Assembly: GCA_030066755.1 (NCBI GenBank)
Contig: JASJAX010000002.1
Location: 1-39,874 of the forward strand
Length of the DNA stretch: 39,874 bases
Direction of reading: 5' to 3'
DNA from: Acidimicrobiia bacterium
GTDB lineage: Bacteria; Actinomycetota; Acidimicrobiia; Spongiisociales; UBA5794
Under the pieces are notes generated by a model. That model was not told the origin of the DNA. It searched no databases and was given only the letters and a program-made list of their open reading frames with translations. The translations under genes and the position numbers were made by a program. Below, one piece after another: positions 1 through 6,977 of this stretch; position 1 is the stretch's first letter; each line of letters begins with the position of its first letter.

Positions 1-2
1 CC

Positions 3-95
3 GAAGCCCTCCGCGCCCTCAAACGACACCTCTCAGACGTCACCTACCGAACCCTCACCCACGACGCCACCAACCAACAACCCAAAGCCGCTTGA
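3..95 (+). CDS. IS110-family transposase, C-terminal fragment at window edge
   Basis: The open frame enters from the left edge and ends at TGA 93-95. The last residues include ALKRHLSDVTYR, which matches the conserved tail of IS110/IS116/IS902 transposases (usually A-L-K-R-R-L-S-D-x-x-Y-R). The bases after the stop (cataggag) resemble the usual right end of such elements. Only about 30 codons are visible, so integrity upstream is unknown. An IS481-like element begins about a dozen bases downstream, so this spot has received two insertion sequences side by side. Confidence 0.7.
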   Translation, partial: EALRALKRHLSDVTYRTLTHDATNQQPKAA

Positions 96-106
96 CATAG
101 GAGTCA

Positions 107-1259
107 CCCTCCGGTGTCGGGTTGCGCGATTGGCCCGACGGTTCATGGTTGGTTTCTGGTGTTGGGGGTGATGATGGTGGTTGGGGGTTGTCCGTTGTTC
201 CATTTGCCTTGGTGGGGTCGGTGGTTGTTGTAGTGGGTGAGGTAGCTGTCGAGGTCGTTTCGTAGGCCGGTGATGGATGGTGTGGTGTAGGTGACGAAGG
301 CGGGTTTCCAGCATTCTTGGAGGATGGTGTTGTGGACTTGTTCGACTTTGCCGTTGGATTGGGGCCGGCCGGGTGGGATGAACCGGTGGGTGACTCCGAG
401 TTCGGTCAGGGTGTGTTGGAAGCGGTGATCGACGAATTCGTTGCCACGGTCGGTTGAGGCTTGGTGCCATGGCCAGCCCCATCGGGTCAGGTCTTCAGCT
501 ACCCGTAACGCTAGGGCGGTGGTGTGGATGGCGGATGGGTTGTGGGCGGTGGTGTGGAGTTCGGCCCACACGAATGAGGAGGCGACATCAATGGCGGTGT
601 ATTGCCACACCACCCCGGGTTGTTTGACCCGCCCGAGGCGGGCTTCTTTCAATGCTCCAATATGGAAACAGTCGAGTTGGACCAGGTCACCGGGCTGTTT
701 CGCCTGCAGGGCACCAACGGGTCGCCGCGACGATCGGGCTGGTCGATGCAGTGCAGTGTCGGCTTCGGTGAGACCGTGGGCCACGGCGAGCATGCGGTAG
801 CGGAGTCGACGCTGATTCAACCGGTGGTGCTTCAAGATGCGCCACACCTGCGACGCTGAACCCACCATCACGTCGCGTTGGTGGAGTTCGTGAAACAACC
901 GGTTGGGTCCCCATGGGGGATTCGCCAACGACAACGCCACGACTTCGGTCTCGAGGCGGATCCGTTCCGGGGACTTGATCCGAGTCCGACCCGACCGTGG
1001 CGTCAACCCGTCAAGACCGTCACGATCCAATCGTTGCAGCCAGTCGTAATACGTTGACGGGTGAATCCCCGCCCGGCGGCAACCCTCCCGAACCGACGGA
1101 GCCGCCTCGACAACCGCCATCAAACGCATACGATGAGAACCGATCAGCTGATCAACACGCACAGCGGCGCTCCTTCCTAGTCGACACCAGAAAGGATGCG
1201 CCGCTGGCGCGTCCACAACCAGACCCGTCGGACCCAAACCGCGACAGATCACCGGAGGG
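107..1259 (-). mobile_element. IS481-like insertion sequence
   Basis: One DDE transposase gene on the minus strand is flanked by inverted ends. Positions 107-116 (CCCTCCGGTG) are matched exactly, inverted, by 1250-1259. Inward from the TG at 115 and the CA at 1251 about 17 of 27 positions also pair, including a shared CCGACGG. If the true ends are TG/CA, the CCGG at 111-114 and 1252-1255 would be a 4-bp target duplication; if not, CCGG belongs to the inverted repeat. The element looks complete and lies upstream of the paa operon. Confidence 0.7.
143..1162 (-). CDS. IS481-family DDE transposase
   Basis: A 339-residue transposase, the usual size for IS481/IS3-type integrase-core enzymes. An N-terminal helix-turn-helix (about residues 10-60, with the turn around STYYDWLQRLDRDGL) precedes an rve integrase core. 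The catalytic triad is visible as D164 (VQLDCFHIG), D238 (ASTDRGNEF) and E274 (NGKVEQVHN), with the typical 35-residue spacing of the last two. I chose the GTG at 1162 because GGAAGGAG lies 7 bases before it on the minus strand; the frame stays open back to 1252 but without a better site. No frameshift or stop is seen, so the protein is probably functional. Confidence 0.88.
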   Translation of the reverse strand: MRVDQLIGSHRMRLMAVVEAAPSVREGCRRAGIHPSTYYDWLQRLDRDGLDGLTPRSGRTRIKSPERIRLETEVVALSLANPPWGPNRLFHELHQRDVMVGSASQVWRILKHHRLNQRRLRYRMLAVAHGLTEADTALHRPARSSRRPVGALQAKQPGDLVQLDCFHIGALKEARLGRVKQPGVVWQYTAIDVASSFVWAELHTTAHNPSAIHTTALALRVAEDLTRWGWPWHQASTDRGNEFVDHRFQHTLTELGVTHRFIPPGRPQSNGKVEQVHNTILQECWKPAFVTYTTPSITGLRNDLDSYLTHYNNHRPHQGKWNNGQPPTTIITPNTRNQP

Positions 1260-1326
1260 GGGAAGGTACCGCTGCCGGAAGGGCGGGGGTAGGGGGGTCC
1301 AGCACTCGTCGATCATTCTGCATTGC

Positions 1327-1361
1327 GGTCTCGGTACTCCGTACTCGGTACTCAGTACTGC
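1327..1361. repeat. Heptad tandem array 1 (TCAGTAC type)
   Basis: Five degenerate 7-bp units in phase: GGTCTCG, GTACTCC, GTACTCG, GTACTCA, GTACTGC. On the minus strand the core is GTACTGA. It lies between the insertion sequence and the paa promoter and runs directly into a perfect hairpin at 1360-1374. Confidence 0.8.
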
Positions 1362-1374
1362 GGCCGAAGGCCGC
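1360..1374. terminator. Triloop hairpin GCGGCC-GAA-GGCCGC
   Basis: Perfect 6-bp stem with a 3-nt GAA loop, fused to the end of the heptad array. There is no T-tract, so terminator function is inference. It lies 16 bp before the paa operator palindrome. Confidence 0.5.
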
Positions 1375-1390
1375 TTGCCCGGCCGCAAAC

Positions 1391-1406
1391 AAACGAACGT
1401 TCGTTT
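1391..1406. promoter_or_regulatory. TetR-type operator palindrome of the paa operon
   Basis: Perfect 16-bp palindrome AAACGAAC/GTTCGTTT, 45 bp before the paaA start. A -10-like TAGACT at 1410-1415 follows directly, so a repressor bound here would occupy the -35/-10 spacer. Size and symmetry fit TetR operators. The natural candidate regulator is the TetR protein encoded at the 3' end of the same operon; that pairing is inference. Confidence 0.75.
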
Positions 1407-1451
1407 AGTTAGACTCCCGGTCACGTTCTCACGCAGGGAGAGTCCACCACC

Positions 1452-2399
1452 GTGACCATGTCGGGACCAGAGCGCTTCGCCGCCACCATCGATGCGGATT
1501 CGAAGGTCGAGCCGCAGGATTGGATGCCGGACGACTACCGCAAGACCCTCATTCGCCAGATCGCCCAGCACGCCCACTCAGAAGTCATCGGCATGCAGCC
1601 GGAAGGCAACTGGATCAGCCGGGCACCGACGCTGAAGCGCAAGGCGATCCTCATCGCCAAGGTCCAGGACGAAGCCGGGCACGGCCTGTACCTCTACTCG
1701 GCGGCGGAGACGCTCGGGATCTCGCGAGACGAGCTCGTCGATCTGCTCCACGCCGGACGACAGAAGTACTCGTCGATCTTCAACTATCCGACGCTGACGT
1801 GGGCCGACATCGGTGCGATCGGCTGGTTGGTCGACGGCGCAGCAATCACGAATCAGGTGGCGCTCACCCGGACGTCCTATGGGCCGTACTCCCGCGCCAT
1901 GGTGCGGATCTGCAAGGAGGAATCGTTCCACCAACGTCAGGGCTACGAGATCCTCCTCACGCTGTGCCGTGGCTCGGATGAGCAGAAGGCGCTGGCACAG
2001 GATGCGCTCAACCGGTGGTGGTGGCCATCGTTGATGATGTTCGGTCCGAAGGACACCGACTCGCCGCACACGAAGCAGTCGATGGACTGGAAGATCAAGC
2101 GGGTCTCCAACGACGATCTGCGTCAGCATTTCATCGACATGACCGTCCCGCAGGCGGAGTACCTCGGGCTCACCGTCCCCGATCCGGATCTGAGCTGGAA
2201 CGAGGAGCGAGGTCACTACGACTTCGGCGAGATCGACTGGAACGAGTTCTGGAACGTGATCAAAGGCCATGGCCCGATGAACCGTGAGCGGATGGCGCAC
2301 AAGCGCCGTGCGTGGGACCAGGGTGCGTGGGTCCGTGAAGCGGCAAGGGCTCATGCGGCCAAACAGCAAGCCCGCCGCGCCGAGCAGAAGAGTGCGTGA
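1452..2399 (+). CDS. paaA: 1,2-phenylacetyl-CoA epoxidase, catalytic subunit PaaA
   Basis: Catalytic alpha subunit of the multicomponent epoxidase that converts phenylacetyl-CoA to ring-1,2-epoxyphenylacetyl-CoA in aerobic phenylacetate breakdown. The 315-residue length is typical. The ferritin-like di-iron motifs are all visible: E44 in [11 protein letters not shown]74 and H77 in DEAGHG, and E157/H160 in [10 protein letters not shown]. The GTG at 1452 has AGGGAG 11 bases upstream; an ATG two codons later is possible. It is the first gene of a tight paaABCDE-tetR operon behind a palindromic operator. No phenylacetate-CoA ligase, isomerase PaaG or hydrolase PaaZ is present in the window. Confidence 0.97.
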   Translation: MTMSGPERFAATIDADSKVEPQDWMPDDYRKTLIRQIAQHAHSEVIGMQPEGNWISRAPTLKRKAILIAKVQDEAGHGLYLYSAAETLGISRDELVDLLHAGRQKYSSIFNYPTLTWADIGAIGWLVDGAAITNQVALTRTSYGPYSRAMVRICKEESFHQRQGYEILLTLCRGSDEQKALAQDALNRWWWPSLMMFGPKDTDSPHTKQSMDWKIKRVSNDDLRQHFIDMTVPQAEYLGLTVPDPDLSWNEERGHYDFGEIDWNEFWNVIKGHGPMNRERMAHKRRAWDQGAWVREAARAHAAKQQARRAEQKSA

Positions 2400-2402
2400 A
2401 GC

Positions 2403-2747
2403 ATGAGCTATGAAGTACCGAAGATGGCCGGCGAGCAGGACGCCGAGGTCACGAGTACGGCCGACGACTCTGCGTGGCCGATGTGGGAGGTGTTCGTGCG
2501 GCAGCGGCGTGGGTTGAGCCACGTCCATGCCGGCAGCCTCCACGCTCCGGACGCCGAGACAGCACTGCTGAACGCGCGGGACGTCTACACCCGGCGCGCC
2601 GAAGGAGTCAGCGTGTGGGTGGTGCCCTCGAGTTCGATCACCGCGTCGGACCCGGATGAGGCGGATGCCCTGTTCGAACCCTTCGAGAGCCAGGACTACC
2701 GCCACGCCACCTCGTACGACATTCCCGACGAAGTGGGGCACATGTGA
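2403..2747 (+). CDS. paaB: 1,2-phenylacetyl-CoA epoxidase subunit PaaB
   Basis: Small non-catalytic subunit (114 residues) of the phenylacetyl-CoA epoxidase, which bridges PaaA-PaaC units. The conserved core is W-P-x-W-E-V-F-V-R-Q-R-R-G-L-S-H-x-H-x-G-S-L-H-A, followed by A-L-x-N-A-R-D-x-Y-T-R-R and a V-W-V-V-P stretch, all hallmarks of the family. The ~20-residue N-terminal extension before the core is acidic and probably flexible. The gene starts 3 bp after paaA. A triloop hairpin and a heptad repeat array separate it from paaC, which is unusual inside this operon. Confidence 0.96.
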   Translation: MSYEVPKMAGEQDAEVTSTADDSAWPMWEVFVRQRRGLSHVHAGSLHAPDAETALLNARDVYTRRAEGVSVWVVPSSSITASDPDEADALFEPFESQDYRHATSYDIPDEVGHM

Positions 2748-2749
2748 GG

Positions 2750-2770
2750 GGCCGAGCCGGAGGCTCGGCC
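2750..2770. terminator. Intra-operon triloop hairpin
   Basis: Perfect 9-bp stem GGCCGAGCC/GGCTCGGCC with a GGA loop, starting 3 bp after the paaB stop. It sits inside an otherwise tight operon and has no T-tract. It could attenuate or protect mRNA rather than terminate; which one cannot be seen from sequence. Confidence 0.55.
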
Positions 2771-2771
2771 T

Positions 2772-2813
2772 GTACTGAGTACCGAGTACTGAGTACAGAG
2801 ACTGGGGACTGTC
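2772..2813. repeat. Heptad tandem array 2 (GTACTGA type), abuts paaC start
   Basis: Six units in strict 7-bp phase: GTACTGA, GTACCGA, GTACTGA, GTACAGA, GACTGGG, GACTGTC, ending at the base before the paaC ATG. The GGGGA spanning the last two units is the only purine-rich stretch at ribosome-binding distance, so the repeat appears to supply the paaC Shine-Dalgarno site. Confidence 0.85.
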
Positions 2814-3617
2814 ATGAGTGACACACCGATCGTCGCGCATGCGCCGCAGGGGACGCCGGCGGTTTCGGTTGACCCGCACTTTGCCTACGTGTTGCGTCAC
2901 GCCGACGACAATCTCGTCCTGGCGCATCGGTTGGGGGAGTGGGTGTCGAACGCCCCGGAGCTCGAGGAGGACATCGCGCTGGCCAACACGGCGATCGATC
3001 ACCTCGGAGTCGCTCGGGTGCTCTTGACGCATGCCGGTGCGCTCGAAGGCGCGGGGCGTGACGAGGACGCCCTCGCGATGACCCGGACCGAAAGGGAGTA
3101 CACGAACGTGCTCCTGGTGGAGCAGCCGAACGGCGACTTCGCGATGTCGATGGCTCGGGCCCTCTTCTTCGACGCCTATCAGCTCGAGCTGTGGGAAGCG
3201 CTGAAAGGCTCAGCCGACTCGACCTTGGCGGCAATCGCAGCGAAGGCGCACAAGGAGACCCGCTATCACTTCCGGCACAGCTCCGGCTGGGTGATCCGTC
3301 TCGGCGACGGCACCGACGAGAGCCACCGGAGGATGCAGGACGCCGTCGACTCGCTCTGGCGATTCACAGGAGAGCTCTTCGTCGCCGATGACGTCGATCA
3401 CGCTGTGGTCGAGCAGGGAATCGGCGTTGACCCGGGGACGCTGCGCAAGGCGTGGTTGGCTGCAGTCACCGAGGTGCTCGAGATGGCGACCCTCGAGATC
3501 CCCGACGAGCCCATCGTTCGTACCGGCGGGCGGACCGGATTCCACACGGAACACCTCGGGCACGCCCTGAGCGAGATGCAGTGGATGCAACGAACGTATC
3601 CCGGATTGGAGTGGTGA
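2814..3617 (+). CDS. paaC: 1,2-phenylacetyl-CoA epoxidase, structural subunit PaaC
   Basis: Structural partner of PaaA in the epoxidase, with a ferritin-like helical fold but degenerate metal site. The 267-residue length is normal. Recognisable family segments are L-A-H-R-L-G-E-W near residue 36, E-E-D-I-A-L-A-N-T-A-I-D-H-L-G near residue 50, and the A-K-A-H-K-E-T-R-Y-H region near residue 143. The C-terminus has the typical H-x-E-H-L-G-H-A-L-x-E-M-Q-W-M-Q-R. The stop codon overlaps the paaD ATG (TGATG). Its ribosome-binding site is part of a heptad repeat array. Confidence 0.96.
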   Translation: MSDTPIVAHAPQGTPAVSVDPHFAYVLRHADDNLVLAHRLGEWVSNAPELEEDIALANTAIDHLGVARVLLTHAGALEGAGRDEDALAMTRTEREYTNVLLVEQPNGDFAMSMARALFFDAYQLELWEALKGSADSTLAAIAAKAHKETRYHFRHSSGWVIRLGDGTDESHRRMQDAVDSLWRFTGELFVADDVDHAVVEQGIGVDPGTLRKAWLAAVTEVLEMATLEIPDEPIVRTGGRTGFHTEHLGHALSEMQWMQRTYPGLEW

Positions 3618-4084
3618 TGGCGGACGTCATCGATGTCGCCGGCGTGCGCAGGATCCTCGACGCTGTCACGGATCCCGAGATCCCCGTCCTGACCATCCAC
3701 GACATCGGGATCCTCCGTGACGTCGCCATCGAGAACGGCACCGTCGTGGTGACGATCACGCCCACCTACAGCGGATGCCCGGCGATGGACACGATTCGTG
3801 AGGACATCACGACGGCGCTCAACGACGCCGGGATGCTCGATGTCGAGGTGCAGACGGTCCTCGCACCGGCGTGGACAACCGACTGGATGTCGGAGGACGG
3901 TCGCCGCAAGCTCGAGGCATACGGGATCGCCCCGCCGCGGATCGACGAGTCGACCGCAATCCGTTGCCCGCAATGTCGCAGCGAGGAGTCACGTGTCGTC
4001 AGCCGTTTCGGTTCCACCGCGTGCAAGGCACTCCTCGTGTGCACCTCATGCGGCGAACCCTTCGACCACTTCAAGGAGTTGTGA
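3617..4084 (+). CDS. paaD: Phenylacetyl-CoA epoxidase assembly protein PaaD
   Basis: Fe-S/metal-assembly type accessory protein of the paa epoxidase (155 residues). The N-terminal MIP18/DUF59 domain has D-P-E-I-P-V-L-T-I near residue 20 and a T-P-T-Y-S-G-C-P-A motif. A C-terminal zinc-ribbon-like part carries C117-x2-C120 and C142-x2-C145, with an extra C136. I set the start at the ATG overlapping the paaC stop; the frame is open further upstream but inside paaC. It is required for maturation in other bacteria, by family knowledge. paaE follows with no gap. Confidence 0.94.
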   Translation: MADVIDVAGVRRILDAVTDPEIPVLTIHDIGILRDVAIENGTVVVTITPTYSGCPAMDTIREDITTALNDAGMLDVEVQTVLAPAWTTDWMSEDGRRKLEAYGIAPPRIDESTAIRCPQCRSEESRVVSRFGSTACKALLVCTSCGEPFDHFKEL

Positions 4085-5167
4085 GTGACCACCGCTGCAC
4101 CCGTCTTCCACGAACTCGAAGTCGAATCGGTTGAACCACTCACCGACGATGCCGTTGCGTTGACCTTCCACGTCCCCGATGACCTCGCCGGCGAGTACCG
4201 CTACCTCCCCGGCCAACACGTCACGTTGAAGGCCATCATCGACGGAGAGGACATTCGGCGGAGCTACTCGATCTGCGCAAACGCCAACGAAGGCCGGTTG
4301 CGTGTTGGGATCAAACGGCTCCAGGGTGGGGCCTTCTCGACGTATGCCACGACGGCGCTCAAGGCAGGGGACCGGCTCGAAGTCATGCCGCCGATGGGTG
4401 AGTTCACCATCACACCGGATGCGACGCAGGCGCGTCACTACGGCGCAGTCGCTGCCGGCAGCGGCATAACGCCGGTGTTGTCGCTGGTGTCGACGATTCT
4501 CGAGTCGGAGCCGGCGAGCACATTCACGCTGATCTTCGGCAACCGGAACGCCGGTGCGGTCATGTTCCTCGAGGAGCTGGAGGGTCTGAAGGATCGGTAC
4601 CCCGATCGGTTCCAGCTCGTTCACGTCCTCACCGGCGAGATCGCCATGGTGCCGCTGTTCAGCGGTCGGCTCGATCAGGCCAAGCTCGCCGAGTTGTTCG
4701 ACCGTGTCGTCGATGCCGACCACATCGACGCCTGGTACCTCTGCGGTCCCTACGAGGTCGTCACCGCTGCGCAAACCGAACTCGCGGCCCGCGGTGTCCC
4801 GGACAATGTCGTCCATGACGAGTTGTTCTTTGCAGGACCGGTCGACCCGTCCTCGATCCCCGCACCACCGGCCGACGACGAAGCGGGCACGGTGGCTCTC
4901 ACCTTCACGCTCGACGGCCGCGGATCGCAGGTCCGGATGCGTCCGGAGACCACGGTGCTCGACGCGGCGCTTGCGATCCGGCCTGAATTGCCCTTCTCCT
5001 GCAAGGGCGGCATGTGCGCCAGCTGCAAGGCCCGAGTGCTCGAGGGTTCGGTCGAGATGGACAAGAACTTCGCTCTTGTCGAAGATGATCTTGCGGCCGG
5101 TTACGTGCTGACGTGCCAGGCGCATCCGACCAGTGACGCTGTGACTGTCGATTTCGATCAACGATGA
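4085..5167 (+). CDS. paaE: Phenylacetyl-CoA epoxidase reductase PaaE
   Basis: NAD(P)H-dependent reductase that feeds electrons to PaaA (360 residues). It has an FAD-binding beta-barrel with R-R-S-Y-S at residues 58-62, a nucleotide-binding domain with GSGITP at 125-130, and a C-terminal plant-type [2Fe-2S] ferredoxin domain with ligands C306, C311, C314 and C344 (C-x4-C-x2-C-x29-C). The GTG start directly follows the paaD stop. The end overlaps the TetR gene by 4 bp (ATGA), so reductase and repressor are translationally coupled. Confidence 0.96.
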   Translation: MTTAAPVFHELEVESVEPLTDDAVALTFHVPDDLAGEYRYLPGQHVTLKAIIDGEDIRRSYSICANANEGRLRVGIKRLQGGAFSTYATTALKAGDRLEVMPPMGEFTITPDATQARHYGAVAAGSGITPVLSLVSTILESEPASTFTLIFGNRNAGAVMFLEELEGLKDRYPDRFQLVHVLTGEIAMVPLFSGRLDQAKLAELFDRVVDADHIDAWYLCGPYEVVTAAQTELAARGVPDNVVHDELFFAGPVDPSSIPAPPADDEAGTVALTFTLDGRGSQVRMRPETTVLDAALAIRPELPFSCKGGMCASCKARVLEGSVEMDKNFALVEDDLAAGYVLTCQAHPTSDAVTVDFDQR

Positions 5168-5733
5168 CCCGCCACTCCCGAGAAGACATCATCGAAGCCG
5201 CAGGAAGGCTCTTCGCCGAACGCGGATACGACGGGACGTCGATGCGTGACCTGGGCAAGGAACTTGGCCTGCTGGGGTCTTCGATCTACTCACACATCAG
5301 TGGGAAACAGGAGCTCCTCGTTGCGGTGGTCGACCAGGGTGCAGAGCTGTTCCAGGCGTCGGTCGAGCGTGCCATGCAGGCTGAAGGATCCAGCCGCGAC
5401 CGGCTCACCACGTTCGTCGCAGGTCACGTCGACGTGGTGCTCGACCACGGTGAGGTCTCCCGGACGTTCCTCAACGAGGCTCGCTCGCTCGAACCGAAGT
5501 ACCGCAAGCCGATCCTCGCGGCGCGCGATCGCTACGAGGCGGGTCTCCGCACCATCCTGTCGGACGGAAGTGGTGACGGCTCCTTCCGCGCCGACCTCAA
5601 CCCCACCGTGGCCGGGATCTTCGTACTGTCGGTGCTCAATGCCATCGACCGCTGGTACCGCAGCGACGGAGCCCTCGACCGGGCGGCGCTCGTTGCCGCC
5701 CTCTCTGCGTTCATCAGCGACGGCATCAGCTGA
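5164..5733 (+). CDS. TetR-family repressor, probable paa operon regulator
   Basis: A 189-residue TetR/AcrR-type regulator. The N-terminal helix-turn-helix covers about residues 7-50, with A-A-G-R-L-F-A-E-R-G-Y-D-G-T-S-M-R-D-L and S-I-Y-S-H-I-S-G-K. The rest is an all-helical ligand-binding domain. Position as last gene of the paa operon, with a 4-bp overlap, and the 16-bp palindrome in front of paaA suggest autoregulated repression relieved by phenylacetyl-CoA, as for PaaR-type TetR proteins elsewhere. The ligand is inference. Confidence 0.9.
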   Translation: MTRHSREDIIEAAGRLFAERGYDGTSMRDLGKELGLLGSSIYSHISGKQELLVAVVDQGAELFQASVERAMQAEGSSRDRLTTFVAGHVDVVLDHGEVSRTFLNEARSLEPKYRKPILAARDRYEAGLRTILSDGSGDGSFRADLNPTVAGIFVLSVLNAIDRWYRSDGALDRAALVAALSAFISDGIS

Positions 5734-5816
5734 GCCGAGTTGCGGCAAAGCGCAGCTGCGGTCGACCCGACTGGTACCTTTCGCAAACACCGGCCGATAG
5801 ACCTCGCGGAGGATCG

Positions 5817-6956
5817 ATGGAACCCGCACTCGTGCTCGCTCAGGAAACGATCGCCGACGCCTGCGGCACCGATCCGGGCATCATGTGTGAGCTCGTCTAC
5901 GACGTCACCGGCAGCGAGTCCGTTGCTCAGGTCGCCGACTGGCTCCAAGCGCCGATCGCCGCCCTGCTCATCCTCGCCGTTGCGTGGTTCGTCAACCGAA
6001 TCGCTCGTCGGTTGATCGGGCGCACCGTGGATGGTGTGCTCGCCAGGCGCGAAGCCGAGCAGGAATCCGAAGCGGCGGAAGCCGAAGCGAAGGCGAAGGC
6101 CGAGGTCCGCCCGAATCTGCAGCAACGTGCGTTCGCCCGAGCCCTTGCGCTCCGGGAGTCCTCCGAGCGGCGAACTCAACGCACCCGGACGCTCGGAAAC
6201 GTCATGGGGAGCTTGGCAACGATCGTGATCTACACGATCGCCGTGTTGATGGCCCTTGCCGAGTTCGACGTGAACCTCGGACCGCTGATCGCCAGCGCCG
6301 GGATCGTCGGTATCGCGCTCGGCTTCGGTGCCCAAAGCCTCGTCAAGGACTTCCTCAGCGGCATCTTCATGCTGGTCGAGGATCAGTACGGTGTCGGCGA
6401 CGTCATCGACGTCGGAGATGCCGCCGGAGTCGTCGAGGCGGTCAACCTCCGCACGACCCAGCTTCGTGACGTCCACGGCACGTTGTGGCACGTCCCCAAC
6501 GGGGAGATCCGGCGAGTCGCCAACAAGTCGCAGGAGTGGGCTCGGACCGTGCTCGATGTCGAAGTCGCCTACGACACCGACATCGCCAAGGCCATGGAGG
6601 TCATCAAGCGGGTCGCCGACGAGGTGTGGGAAGAAGCGCCCGAGAACGCCACGATCCTGGAGGAGCCGGAGATCTGGGGTGTCGAGGCATTCGGCGCGAG
6701 CTCCATCGCCATCCGCTTGGCGATGAAGGTCGAACCCGCTGAGCAGTGGGCGACGGGCCGTCTTGTGCGTGGCCGGCTCAAGGAGGCGTTCGACGCCGAG
6801 GGAATCGAGATCCCGTTCCCGCAACGCACGGTGTGGATGCACCAGGTCGAGGACGAGCCGGAGCCACCACCCGCCCCGGCGGACCGCAAGCCCGAAGACC
6901 ATGCCCACGAGGAGTACCTGCCGGAGAAACCTGCCGAGGAAGAGGCCGGGGACTAG
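5817..6956 (+). CDS. MscS-family mechanosensitive ion channel
   Basis: A 379-residue small-conductance mechanosensitive channel for osmotic down-shock. Membrane helices lie near residues 45-60 and 128-148, and the pore helix near 155-188 has the family signature G-I-A-L-G-F-G-A-Q-S-L-V-K-D followed by G-D-V-I. The beta and alpha/beta cytoplasmic domains follow, then an acidic/proline-rich tail. A charged coiled-coil-like insert (residues 78-97, rich in E, A and K) lies between helices 1 and 2. GGAGGA precedes the ATG, and a -10-like TACCTT lies ~36 bp upstream. It converges with the large regulator, 8 bp apart. Confidence 0.93.
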   Translation: MEPALVLAQETIADACGTDPGIMCELVYDVTGSESVAQVADWLQAPIAALLILAVAWFVNRIARRLIGRTVDGVLARREAEQESEAAEAEAKAKAEVRPNLQQRAFARALALRESSERRTQRTRTLGNVMGSLATIVIYTIAVLMALAEFDVNLGPLIASAGIVGIALGFGAQSLVKDFLSGIFMLVEDQYGVGDVIDVGDAAGVVEAVNLRTTQLRDVHGTLWHVPNGEIRRVANKSQEWARTVLDVEVAYDTDIAKAMEVIKRVADEVWEEAPENATILEEPEIWGVEAFGASSIAIRLAMKVEPAEQWATGRLVRGRLKEAFDAEGIEIPFPQRTVWMHQVEDEPEPPPAPADRKPEDHAHEEYLPEKPAEEEAGD

Positions 6957-6958
6957 CC

Positions 6959-6977
6959 GCCTGCTCAGGGAGCAGGC
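6959..6977. terminator. Bidirectional triloop hairpin between convergent genes
   Basis: Perfect 8-bp stem GCCTGCTC/GAGCAGGC with an AGG loop. It begins 2 bp after the mscS stop and contains the stop codon of the convergent regulator gene (6965-6967). The position argues for transcript-end function for both genes; no T-tract is present. Confidence 0.6.
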
